A DNA stretch of 64,000 nt from Terfezia claveryi (taxonomy: Eukaryota; Ascomycota; Pezizomycetes; Pezizales; Pezizaceae), in contig WHUX01000106.1 of the NCBI GenBank assembly GCA_015179025.1, positions 121,125 to 185,124 on the forward strand, read 5' to 3'. The notes under the pieces were generated by a model that was not told where the DNA came from, made no database searches, and worked only from the letters and a program-made list of their open reading frames with translations. The position numbers and the translations under genes are program-made. Of the stretch, positions 34,167 to 45,181 are shown one piece after another. The first letter of the stretch is position 1. Every line of letters begins with the position of its first letter.

Positions 34167-34434
34167 GCAGTTGGATTTTTCTCGGCATTGGACATAGTTC
34201 AGCAAGTACATACTATAGCAACTGGCTACATGTATCGCTTGATATGTGGCACCGTACTATTATGATCTATATAAAAGTGATTTGCCATCCATAGCCTTAT
34301 CAATTACATTTCTTATCGCGGCTAGTTTTTTGCCAAGACTGCTAAGTTTGCGACTTCCAAAAAAAATATTAGTGCCAGAATCTATCGACACTCAAATCAA
34401 CTTAAACTCACGGACAACAAGCAGCTTTTACATA

Positions 34435-37400
34435 ATGCCTAAGGAAAAGAAGAAACGCGGGCGAAGAGCCGAAGAGGCCCGACGACAGCAGGAGGGGGAA
34501 GTCAAGCATGTCGATATTGACATGCCAATGGAGTTCTACGATGCTCCTGGCCAAGGTCCGACTACAGATAACGCAGGGAGAAGGCGGACTTTGCTAATTA
34601 CATCCGATTTTTAGGCACAGGAGATATAGGATATACCCAGGATGCGGAAATTGTAGATGGACCGCCATTTTTCGGGTTGTTGGATGAGCAGGAGCAGGAA
34701 TTTTTCCGAGTCCAGGATGAGCTTCTCAAAGCCAACGCCTTCGAAACCGACGACGATCGCACAGCTTTTGTTAACAACTTTTTCCGGGAGGCTGATGGGA
34801 AGGAGCTCAAGCTCGCCAATAGCCAGGGATGTTCACGGCTTCTGGAGAAAATGATGAGCCTAGCGACACCAAAGCAGCTGAAGAATCTATTCCAGAAATG
34901 CAACGGCAACTTCATGCATTTAGTACAACATCGATTTGCCAGCCATGTCTGCGAGAGCTTGTTTGTACATTCTGCAGGTGTGGTTGCGCAGGAGGAGGAG
35001 GATGACGGCGTGATGGATCTGGACGGGGATGAGGTTTTTGCTAGTATGGAGAGCTTGTTTCTATATACATTGAATGTTAGATTCTGCCCCGGCTGGACGA
35101 TATTGGCTTTCGCTAATGTATATGCTGTTGGTTATAGGAGTTGGAGCCTTTTCTTCATGCATTACTCACCCACCCGTTCGCATCACATACGGTCCGTGTT
35201 CTCCTCTTGGTACTATCTGGCTATGGCACGAACAAAACAGCATCTACAAGCCTCATACAGAGCCGGAATAAGGAGAATAAGCTTGAAACTGACAAGCTCG
35301 CTGGAGAGATGAGGGTCCCGGATTCATTCGAGGAAGCTACTGACAGGATACTCCAAACCATCAGTGAGAAAATCGGAGTACGGGAGTTGAGGATTTTGGC
35401 CACACATCCTGTGGGAAGCCCTACTTTGCAATTCCTCCTGCAGTTAGAGCTCTCCAGTACCGAAGCCACTGGGAGGAAGAGCAAGAACCACCAAAAAGAT
35501 ACTCTGAGCCAATCTACTTTACTATCTAAGTTACTCGGTGGAGAGGAAAGTGAGGGGGATACCAGTGCATCTGCCTTCCTGCAGAACCTTTTTTACGACT
35601 CAGTTGGCTCTCACGTGCTTGAGGCCGTAATACAGTTCTCTAATCAGCCGACATTTGCGGGGTTATACGATAAATATTTCAAGGAGAGGCTACCCTCCAT
35701 GTCAAGAAATGAGACAGCAAGCTTTGTAGCGGTGAAGGTAGTGGACAGGTTGGATGGAAAGCAGCTCGAAGCATTAATTGATGCCCTGGTGCCGCTAGTG
35801 CCTAATTTATTAGGTATGTGGGCAATTCCTGTATAAAGCTTGTGGTGGGAAGACTGTTGGAAATGCAAGAGAATATCCACTAACAGGTGAACTACAGAGA
35901 GGTCCTTAACCAATGTTTTGAAAGCGACAATTGACGGCAGTATCAAGCATGATGTGGATGCAAGCAAGCTCGTTAAGGTATGTTAATGTGCCGGGGTTCT
36001 TTATTGAGCCCCCAATAGTTTTGCTTTTTCAATATCTACAATTTCTGACATACTTTTTACACTACAGGCCATTGCAGATACATTCAACACGGATGGAATT
36101 TCCACCGTCATCTTTAAGATGCTTAAGGTATCGGAAAAAGAGCTGCAACAGGCATCCGAAGCAGTCAATAACGTCACAGGCGCAGGTAGTGGCAGTAAGA
36201 GGAAGAAAAACTCTACACAAATGCACGGGTCGCTGCTGGTACAGTCAATTTTACAATTACCGGGGGACTGTGGTAGCTTTGCCAATGGCAGGTCAGTACT
36301 TTTGTGGGAATTCTTTGTGTGGGGGTTCCCGCTGAGATGTGGAGGTAATGAGGTTATATGGGAAACTGGGGTTGTGTTATCTGAGACACCAGCCAAATCT
36401 ACCTACAATATATTGCCGTGGTCTACCCGTCATGCGCCATTGCTAATTCACCTTCCTACCCGTTTCATTCTGGGGTAGTTTGAGCTGATTCTAACTTCAC
36501 GTGCAGCTTACTTGCCCAGACCCCAGACACGGTTCTCCACCTCGCAACCCACCCCACAGCATCCCACGTGATCCAAGCATCCCTTACTTCGCCACATGCC
36601 ACAGTTCTCCACAAGAGGAAGCTCCTCAACCTTCTATCTGGGAACTTTGCTCAGCTGGCTATGAGCCCTAGTGGGTCACACCTCGTGGACGCATGCTGGA
36701 CGGTAACGCAAGGAATGAACAATTACCGTATCGGGATTGCGGAGGAGCTTGTTCGGAGCGAAGCTGATGTCAGGGCATCTCTGTTCGGGAGAATTGTATG
36801 GAGGAATTGGGCGATGGACAAGTACAAGACGCGCAGGGGGGACTGGCTCAGACTGGGAAAGGGTGACGAGGACGCGGTCTCGGAACACCAAGGCTCTGCT
36901 GGCATTGCGAGTACTGCGGGAGCGACGAATCGTAGTGGAGAAGGTTCAACAAAGTCGGCTATTCAGGTACGTATACGTTTTATTAGGTTTGCAATTGGCA
37001 ACAACTGCGCAGCTCCATTCCTTTTTCCCCGCTCAATTCCCCCCTCCGCAATCCGCTCCGTCGTTGTACTCCTTCCTTCTGCTTTTTCCTTAGGCTTCCA
37101 GAACCTTGGACTCCTCCCAATTTTCCGATCCCATGGTCTCCCCCACGTACCACATTGGCATCCCAAGCCTTTGGCACATATTTACCTATATGTTTATGCT
37201 AAACATCCGTAACCACCAAACTGGCTCTAGAGTTGAGATATCTGAGACTAACACGTGACTCTGATGATGAAGCTCGCACGAGAACGTCGCGCGGAACAGA
37301 GGAAGAAGAAGGAGGAGTTCTTGGCAAGGAAAGCGAAGAGGGAATGGAGAGAGGAGGGAACAGAAGCGAATTCGGAAGGCGTTACGGCTGATAAAAAAAA

Positions 37401-37590
37401 TAGTACTAGTGGCTCTTCGGTAGGCCAAGAATGGAGATCAAAGCGGCGAAGGGACAGTGATTGGGTGGGCCAAGGGGGCCGGGAGGTTCATGGAGAAGAA
37501 GAAGCAGGAACGGGAGGAAGGTTCGGGCCTCAAGGAAGTGCAAGGGGGGCAGGAGAAAAGCCTAGGGGAAAGATACCCCGGTATTTCTGA
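34435..37590 (+). CDS. NOP9: NOP9, nucleolar Pumilio-repeat pre-rRNA binding protein
   Basis: Nop9 binds 20S pre-rRNA near the D cleavage site and is needed for small-subunit assembly. Exons: 34435-34555, 34615-35075, 35138-35813, 35898-35977, 36068-36291, 36507-36966 and 37273-37590. This model gives 779 aa with all phases agreeing. The N-terminus MPKEKKKRGRRAEEARR is family-typical and fixes the start against the in-frame upstream ATG at 34246. Landmarks: FFGLLDEQEQEFF, READGKELKLANSQGCSRLL, LVQHRFASHVCESLF, HALLTHPFASHTVRVLLL, FYDSVGSHVLEAVI, HLATHPTASHVIQASL, QLAMSPSGSHLVDAC and the C-terminal GRIVWRNWAMDKYKTRRGDW. The first donor (GTCCGA) is weak. The last intron (36967-37272, 306 nt) is long, and the final exon has a better-looking alternative frame after about 37455. 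The C-terminal 50 residues are therefore unsure. Confidence 0.9.
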
Positions 37591-39013
37591 GATGGGATTA
37601 CGTATGGTTCGTGACAGTGTTCTACAGTCTTCCTTTTGCTACTACTAACCCTCTTCTAGATAATTTTACATGTACGATATTTTGTTGGGGAGTCCTACCA
37701 GGGGACGAATTTCCCACACCCTTTTTTTGATGCATCTATCTGATTGTGACAAGATGGTTGTTGGTAGCATCTTTTGTTTCGTCAGCATCATAACGAGCAA
37801 AAAAAGTTATTTTCTTTTTCTAAAATTGACTGGGGCTGTTAACGACTCTTGCTGCGCAGGCAGAAGTTAACGTTCAATATACAGGCAGTATTGCTTTTTC
37901 CACAGCTTGATGGACGAGGGAAAAGCAGTGGAGAAGGGAGTTTTCGACATTTATGAATGAATACGAAAACGTAGGAAAGGGACAGTGACAGGAAGTCAGT
38001 GACTCCCTTTCCCTCAGTAGAATAAGAAGAGTTTTAGAGTTATATATATATGTAAATCATTAAAATGTAGGAAAGGGTGATAGGAAGTTACTCTTTCCCT
38101 CTTTACCCCTGCCCTCATTCCATTTGGGCGGGGGAGTTGAGAGTAGAAGAGAAAAAGAGCTGCTTCATTGGAAAAAATTAAAAATTAATATTAAATATAT
38201 ATATATTTTTTTTTCACCTACTTACTTTCGCTTTCCCTCTTCTTATTCCTTCCTAGGCCTCTTACTTTCTTTTTATATGCATTGGTCCCCTTTTCTTCAC
38301 ATTTCATACTTATTTTAGATCTAAATATATATGTGAGTGAGATATGAGTAAGAGGAGGTGAAATATGTAAAAGGAAGTAGTTTGGTATAGGGGGAGAAAA
38401 AGGTAACTAAGATACCCAGTACTCTTATTTACTTTCTCCCTTCTACTCTCTCTCTACTAAGGTGAGAAGAGAGAAAAAGAAAGAGGAAAAGATAGGTAAA
38501 GAGGCAGGAAAATTAAAGGAGTTGCTTTATATATTTTATGTATATATAAGAAAGTAAAGACTTCTATTATTCTATTTATATATTCTAGACTGCTTATGGG
38601 CAATTTAAATAATTACTCAATTTGGTATATAATACACTTGTATTGATAAAGGTTTATGAGTACTGATTTACCTCCCAAAAAAAAATCAATAATAGTATAC
38701 CTAGCTGGAGCTATCTCAATAACTATAATAGATTTATATATTTCCCAATCAATTAGACCTTTAAATTTAATTTAGCCAAAGCTTAGAGGTTAATATATCT
38801 AATATATTAATAAATTAAGAATTTCAGATTATTCTTAAAGTATCAGTAATAATAATTAGAATAGAAGTTTTTGCAAACACCTGAAATGAAAACACCAGTA
38901 GTTATACTTAGCAATCTGTATATAAATAAGTACCTGCAATTAAGAAAGTACTGTTTTGTACCTTACCTAGATCCTATAAGTAAGAAATAGCTAAAATTTT
39001 TCTTACTTATAGG
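37591..39013. other. AT-rich, gene-free boundary region
   Basis: The NOP9 3' flank passes into AT-rich DNA from about 38040. A block containing GTAGGAAAGGG ... CCCTTTCCCTC is duplicated at about 37970-38015 and 38067-38103. The last part (38520-39010) has the low-complexity look of RIP-degraded repeat DNA, and the gypsy element is inserted in it. Confidence 0.6.
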
Positions 39014-39533
39014 TGTAACGATGGCTCTGGGGGCAAGGCGACCAAGGGGTACGCCGGGGAAGTGGCAAGGGGCAATCGCACACGTAGGAGCACTACGTGT
39101 GTGATCTGGGGAGAGGCTAGAGTAAGACACACATAAGAACGCTATGTGTGTGACTAGGGGAAGACTGAGACGGGGGGCAAGGGCAAGAGGCAAGAGGCAA
39201 GAGAGGCAGAGGGCAAGGGACACGAGACATGCGGAGGCAGTTGCCGCGTGTGTCAAGGGAGGAAGCTGTACTGCAGAGTTGTTTGTTCGAGACAAGAATG
39301 TGCATAAGGGAGGTGCATAAGCACTGGGGAAAGCAAGGTCCTGTATTGGGTATACAAGACGTTGGATGGGGATCCAACGACAGTACGAGGGACAGGCTCT
39401 ATATATATATAACTCGGTCAAGGCAATGGGGGAAATAAGCTTCCCTATCTCGGAAGCCAAGGAAAAGGTAACGATAACAATAACCCATCACCTGCGATCG
39501 CAGGTGATGACAACTGAACACACGGTTGTTACA
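39014..39533 (-). repeat. LTR of the gypsy element (3' LTR with respect to coding strand)
   Basis: TGTAACGATGG...GTTGTTACA on the plus strand, 520 bp, matching 44662-45181 with about 37 differences. Confidence 0.92.
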
Positions 39534-39672
39534 CTATCCCCCCTTTAGGCTGAAGCTCCAGCGACTAGGAGGCCTGGGCACGATAACCGGCAAAATCAAC
39601 ACAGAAGACAACAACAATGGTAGAAACAAGAACCCCAACTCCAAACAACAACAAGAATGCAAAAGGTCTGAC

Positions 39673-42600
39673 ATTATTCAACTGGGCGAGGCTTTCTCGA
39701 GTATCGTTGGTGGAACAGGGTGACCAAATCCTGCACATTCTCCAAGTCCTCCGCAGGTTGCTAGGTAGTCTCCTCATCTCCTAACCACTTGACCTTATAC
39801 TGAACTCGTCCGTAACGTTTCCTTGAGTCCAGTACCTCCTCAACCTCCCACTCCTCTTTACCTGCGATCACCACTGGAGGAGGTGGGGGGTGCTTTTGCC
39901 CGGGAAGGGGATCATCAGCGGCTGGCTCGATCTCCGAGACGTGAACGACTGGATGGCGCTTGATATCCTTGGGAAACCTCAGCCGATAAGCATGAGTGCC
40001 CACAGCTGCTAACACCTCATAGGGGCCTAGGAACTTGTGATCCAGCTTGCGAGATGGCCGTTCCGTTCGGAAGTGCCTGCTGGAGAGCCATACCTTATCT
40101 CCTGGCTGATACCTGGGGGCTGGCAACCGTGATCCGTTGGCATACTCCGCTTGCCTGGCTTGAGCATATACCAGTTCGGCCTTTAGGGTGGAGTGCAACT
40201 CAGCAATCTCCGTGGCGAACTCCTTAGATGGGGTGTTCTCCCTAGCCTTTTCCAGAGGTGCTAGGGAGTCCACAAAACGAGGGTGCCAGCTATAATTGGC
40301 CAGGAACGGGGAGGTTTTTAGAGTCTCCGAGAAATAGTTGTTAGCAGCGAACTCATAGGTTGCCAGCAGCGAAACCCAGTTGTTTTGCTGGTAATTGATG
40401 TATGCTCTCAGGTACTGCTCCATGATCGCATTCATTCGCTCAGACTGACCATCTGTTTGGGGGTGATACGCCGTGGAGAGGTGTATATTAATTCCCAAAA
40501 GCTCGCAGAATACCTTCCAGAAGTCCGAGATGAATTGGGGGCCGCGGTCCGAGACGACTGACTTGGGGAGACCATGGTAGCGGAATACATGGTTGAGGTA
40601 GAGGCCAGCGAGGTCCTGGGCCGAACAGGTATCATGGCAAGGTATAACATGCCTCATTTTGGTCAATCGGTCTACTACCATAAGAATAGCATTAAACCCC
40701 GAATCCTCCGGCAACCCAGTCACAAAGTCCATGATTAGGTGTTGCCAAGGTTGGTCTGGGATCTCCAGGGGCTTCAGGGTCCTATAAGGAGCATGATGGG
40801 TAGGCTTAGCATGCTTGCAAACATGGCAGTTCTGTATGTACCGCTCCACCTCCTTCCATTGGTCAATCCATGTATATTGCCTAGCTAGCAGCTCTAACGT
40901 TTTAGCTACTCCAGGATGACCCGCAGCCAGGGTATCATGGTATTCCTTGATCAGCTGCAACCGCAGCTCCCCTTCAGGTATATAGAGCCGATCTAGGTGG
41001 TATAGGAGGCCATCCTGGGTGGTGCACTCGGCTAGGGAAATCTTGGTGTGATGGCGCTGTCCGGACTCCACTGCGGCGATTATATCCTTAACCAGGTCGT
41101 CCTCCGCATATGCCCGTCATATCCGCAGAAGGATATCTGCTCCGGGGTTCGCTTCAGCTTTAGCATCAGCCTCAGCGAGGCTATTGGCCACCAGATCGAG
41201 ATTTTTAGGTTTCAGTACCACCTGATTTTGGTACTTCAGCCTTTCATCCCCCCCTTTAGGGAGATCTCCTGATCTCCTGGTCAGTGCGTCCGGCTTACCC
41301 CCAGCTTTTCCAGGCTGATACTTGATCTTGAAGTTGAATCGAGATAAGAACTCCGACCACCTAGCCTGCCATCGGTTCAGTAGCTTAGTGGTGGTGAAGT
41401 ACTCAAGATTCTTATGATCGGATAGCACCTCGATGATCCCCTTGGCTGACTCTAGGTGTGGCCTCCACTCCTCGAACGCTCGCACAATGGCTATTAACTC
41501 CTTATCATAGATTTCATAATTACACTCCACCGGGGAGTGCTTTTTTAAGAAGTATGCCACTGGGTGGAGGATGCCGTTATCGTCGTTCTGGGACAGGATT
41601 CCTGCAGAGACATAGTCGGAGGCATCGGTTTCGACGACACACTCCTGTTCGGGGTTGAAATGGGCCAGGATCGGTGCTGAGCAGAAAGCTTCCTTGAGGT
41701 TCTGGAAGGCGGATTGGGCTTCTGGATTCCAGTGGAAGGCCCTTTTCTTCAGGTGTGAACCAGCTTCTACCTTCATTTTTGTCAGGGCTGTCAGGGGTGC
41801 CGCGATCCTTGAGTAACCCAGGATAAATCGGCGGTAGAAGTTAGCAAATCCTAGGAAGGCTTGCACATCCTTCAAATTGGCTGGGGTTTCCCACTCTTGG
41901 ATTGCAGCAACTTTGGCGGGGTCCATCCTAATACCTTCCGTAGTTATGATCAAGCCCAGGTATTTCACTTCTTGGACGTGGAATTCGCATTTTTCAGGCT
42001 TAAGGTACAGCCCAGCCTGCTCCAGCTTCTCCAAGACTTGCCTGACATGAATTTTGTGCTCTGCCAGAGTATCTGAATAGATCAAGATATCGTCGAGGTA
42101 AGCCGTGCAGAACACATCCAGGAAGTCTCACAGAGTGTCGTTAATAAAGTGTTGGAAAGAGGCCGGGGCATTGGTTAAGCCGAAGGGCATGACGTTGTAC
42201 TCGAAGTGGCCGTAACGTGTCCGGAAGGCAGTTTTCCACTCCTCTCCCTCAGCGATCCGTACCAGGTTGTACGCCCCTCTCAAGTCCATTTTGGTGAACC
42301 ATTTTGCCTTGGAAAGCCTGGCTAATGTCTCCTGGATTAGAGGTAGGGGGTACCTGTTTTTGACTGTTATCTCGTTCAGGCCATGATAATCAACACACAA
42401 CCGAAGAGAGCTGTCCAATTTCTTCACGAACAGTACAGGAGCACCCGCCGGGGAAGAGCTATACCGAATGAAGCTCTTATTCAAGTTTTCCTCCAGGTAC
42501 TTCTTTAGGGTCTCCAATTCCACTCGGGACATTCCATAGAGGGGGCCATAAGGGGGAGTTTTTCCTTCAATCAGCGGGATTGTGTGGTCGTATGGTCGAT

Positions 42601-43456
42601 GGGGGGCAAGCTTTTCCGCGGCCTTCTCTGAGAACAAATCAATAAACTCATGGTACTCATCCGGAACCAAGGATTTCCACTCCTCCTTGGACCTAGTCTT
42701 GTTAATTTCCAGATTGATCTCATAAATTGAGAGGGTATGCGTCTTGAGCTTATACCTTCTGGTGAGATGAGCGAAGGCCCCTGCTCCAATAAAGTTAATA
42801 TTCAGGGGTTTTGCGGGGGTGGGGGATATCGGGGAGACTGGGGGAACAGGGGTAACCGGGGAAACCGGGGAAACAGAGGGAATGGTGGCATTGATGTGTG
42901 CAGGCGGAAGTACCACCTGAGTTGGGTGGATTATTGGGGGTGGCAATGCGCACAGCCCAGTGACAGTGGTTTTTGGATTTCCACAGTGTTTTTTGCAATA
43001 AGGGCTGTTGAATCGCAGGGTGTAAGAGCCGAAGCTGACTGATACATCGTGCATCCTAAGCCAGGGGATCCTAAGGACAATTGGATACTTTAGCTTGGTT
43101 ACGAACATTGGGAGATCTTCCGAGTGATCACCCATGGCGCTGGGCAGGCATGCGAGGTTGGTAATCGCCCCAAAAGAGATAGAATGGCCATCAATGACAT
43201 CAAGAAGGCAGGGGGTTTTTAGCTTGGAGGTTGGTATAGAGTTTCTACTGATGAAGGTCTGGTCAATGAATGCTATTCCTGAAGCACCACAATCTATGAG
43301 AGCTGATATAACCACTGTTTTATCATTGAACTTGACAGTTATAGGTACAACAAAGTGCTCGCCAAACAGGCGAGACTCATCAATAGACATAGATGTAGGC
43401 AAAGAAAACGCAGACAAAGATAAATGACCCTGGGCAGGTCCCTTGCTAGTGTCAGT
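39673..43456 (-). pseudogene. Pol polyprotein of the gypsy element, three nonsense codons
   Basis: One reading frame holds, in order, an aspartic protease (ALIDCGASGIAFID), reverse transcriptase (LRLCVDYHGLN, the AYLDD catalytic box), RNase H ([15 protein letters not shown]), an HHCC zinc finger (HPGVAKTLELL ... NCHVCKHAK), integrase (LIMDFVTGLPE, VVSDRGPQFISDFW, HPQTDGQSERMN) and a chromodomain (WEVEEVLDSRKRYGRVQYKV). Stops interrupt it at 42128-42130 (TGA, just before the YLDD box), 41117-41119 (TGA) and 39761-39763 (TAG, at the expected chromodomain Trp). All three fit RIP-type transitions (CGA to TGA twice, TGG to TAG). The frame closes with TAA at 39673-39675. Confidence 0.92.
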
Positions 43457-43458
43457 AA

Positions 43459-44625
43459 CTAGGTAAGGGACTCCCCTTTTCCCAACTCTTCACCAGCTTC
43501 TTCGATCCATGATTCGGATATGGCGTGGATGGCGAGGGAGCGATTCTTTCGAAGGGGGCAAGCCGCAATGAAGTGGTCGGCCTTCCCACAGGCTATGCAT
43601 AGCCCATTATTCCGGCGGCATTCCCTCTCTTCTTGGGTCAGGCGGGGTCTGCCTGATGATAAATCCATAGGGGTAGGCCCTCCTGCCACCAACGATGGGT
43701 GTGCTGGTTGATTGGCGGGGGCAGGGGCCTGAGCTGCTTTGGTGGCATGGTGTTGCTGGGGTGGTAGGAGACGGGGTGCTGGCCTGAACGGGGGGCGGTT
43801 GCGGAGCCGGGACATCCGCTGTTTCACCCGGAAGGCCTGGTCGATCAACTCCTCGAGGGTATCAACCGTGGGGAGGGTAACCATAGCTTGTTGGAGCTTA
43901 TCGCTGAGCCCCTCCTGGAATTGCTCGAACTTAGCCTGGTCGTTCCACCTTACCTCTGCAGCCAGCCTCGAGAACTCTGCCATGTAAGTAGACAGCTCTG
44001 AGTTGCGCTGTCTCAGTGCCCGGAGCGCTCGACTGGCCGTCCCCACTGCATCAGGATCTCCGAACGCCCGATCTAAGATAACAAACAAGGCTAAGACGTT
44101 GTGGAGCTTGATCCCTGTCTCGAGCACATACGGCTGGATTTGATCTGTGGCCTTGCTCTCCAGCAGGGCAAACACATAGGCCAGGCGGTGTTGTTCTGAC
44201 GGAAACCTAGCCGAATCCCCGCTAAACTTCAAGTTAACTGCATTTTTCCAAGCTCGTAGATGAGCCCTATCCCCATTGAACTTAGGGAGGGTGGGGATAC
44301 TTTCCGTTTTGGCGGTGGTGGTTGGCGTAGGGATAGCCAGATTCGCTAAGGCGCGGCCGAGGTTTTGTACCGTGGTCCGTTCGGTGACTAGAGCAAGGTT
44401 CACATGGTCGAGATCCGTCTGAAGGACCGTGATCTCTTCGTCGGCGGATCTCAGCTTTCGTTCGGCCACAGCCAGGCTGTTGCCGAGTTCGGCCCCGATG
44501 GTATCCATGGCCTCGAAGATGTCGATGATCTCTCGACGATAGGCATTCAATTCGTTCTGGCCTGAGGGTATAGGGGAGTTTCTCCAGGTTTGAAACCTGA
44601 TAGCGGGTGGAGGGGTTCCGGACAT
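43459..44625 (-). CDS. Gag polyprotein of the gypsy element
   Basis: From the ATG at 44625 (MSGTPPPAIRF), just inside the 5' LTR, the frame is open for about 388 codons to a TAG at 43459-43461. It holds a coiled-coil segment (ERKLRSADEEITVLQTDLDH) and the retrotransposon Gag fold (RAHLRAWKNAVNLKF ... ATDQIQPYV ... STYMAEFSRLAAEV ... EQFQEGLSDKL). A CCHC zinc knuckle (CIACGKADHFIAAC) follows. The frame is intact although pol is not. Pol is in the -1 frame relative to gag and overlaps its end, so expression would normally need a -1 ribosomal frameshift. Confidence 0.88.
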   Translation of the reverse strand: MSGTPPPAIRFQTWRNSPIPSGQNELNAYRREIIDIFEAMDTIGAELGNSLAVAERKLRSADEEITVLQTDLDHVNLALVTERTTVQNLGRALANLAIPTPTTTAKTESIPTLPKFNGDRAHLRAWKNAVNLKFSGDSARFPSEQHRLAYVFALLESKATDQIQPYVLETGIKLHNVLALFVILDRAFGDPDAVGTASRALRALRQRNSELSTYMAEFSRLAAEVRWNDQAKFEQFQEGLSDKLQQAMVTLPTVDTLEELIDQAFRVKQRMSRLRNRPPFRPAPRLLPPQQHHATKAAQAPAPANQPAHPSLVAGGPTPMDLSSGRPRLTQEERECRRNNGLCIACGKADHFIAACPLRKNRSLAIHAISESWIEEAGEELGKGESLT

Positions 44626-44661
44626 GACAGTGTACCAGTTGGTCGAGAAGATCCAACGTAG

Positions 44662-45181
44662 TGTAACGACGGCTCTGGGGGCAAGGTGACCAAGGGGTAC
44701 GCTGGGGAAGTGGCAAGGGGCAATCGTATATGTAGGAGCACTACGTGTGTGATCTGGGGAGAGGCTAGGGTAAGATACACGTAGGAACGCTACGTGTATG
44801 ACCAGGGGAAGACTGAGATGGGGGGCAAGGGCAAGAGGCAAGAGGCAAGAGAGGCAGAGGGCAAGGGACACGAGATACGCGGAGGCAGTTGCCGTGTGTG
44901 TCAAGGGAGACAGCTGTACTGCAGAGTTGTTTGTTCGAGACAAGGATGTGCACAAGGGAGGTGCACAAGCGCTGGGGGAAGCAAGGTCCTGTATTGGGTA
45001 TACAAGACATTGGATGGGGATCCAACGACAGTACGAGGGATAGGCTCTATATATACATAACTTGGTCAGGGCAATGGAGGAAATAAGCTTCCCTATCTCG
45101 GAAGCCAAAGAAAAAGTAACGATAACAATAACCCATCACCTGTGATCGCAGGTGATAACAACTGAATACCCAGTTGTTACA
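44662..45181 (-). repeat. LTR of the gypsy element (5' LTR with respect to coding strand)
   Basis: TGTAACGACGG...GTTGTTACA on the plus strand, 520 bp, followed by the target duplication ATAGG. A long ORF entering from this LTR joins gag in frame, but the likely Gag start is the ATG at 44625. Confidence 0.92.

Larger units (their letters stand above)
39014..45181 (-). mobile_element. Complete Ty3/gypsy chromovirus-type retrotransposon, 6168 bp, inactivated
   Basis: Two 520-bp LTRs (39014-39533 and 44662-45181) flank gag and pol on the minus strand. A 5-bp target duplication ATAGG is present on both sides (39009-39013 and 45182-45186). A polypurine tract (AAAGGGGGGATAG on the coding strand) abuts the 3' LTR at about 39534-39546. 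The domain order protease, reverse transcriptase, RNase H, integrase, chromodomain identifies a fungal chromovirus. The LTRs differ at about 37 positions by hand alignment, nearly all transitions. Pol has three stop codons, each explainable by C-to-T or G-to-A, so the copy is dead. Confidence 0.95.

Noticed and set aside
34246..34434. In-frame N-terminal extension of NOP9
   Set aside because: The family start MPKE-KKRGRR is at 34435; the extension is hydrophobic and unlike any NOP9.
43734..45086. Several plus-strand ORFs in the gypsy element and LTR
   Set aside because: Antisense or LTR shadows of gag.
44626..45108. In-frame extension of Gag into the LTR
   Set aside because: Ser/Pro/Cys-rich LTR translation; the ATG at 44625 directly after the LTR is the more likely Gag start.
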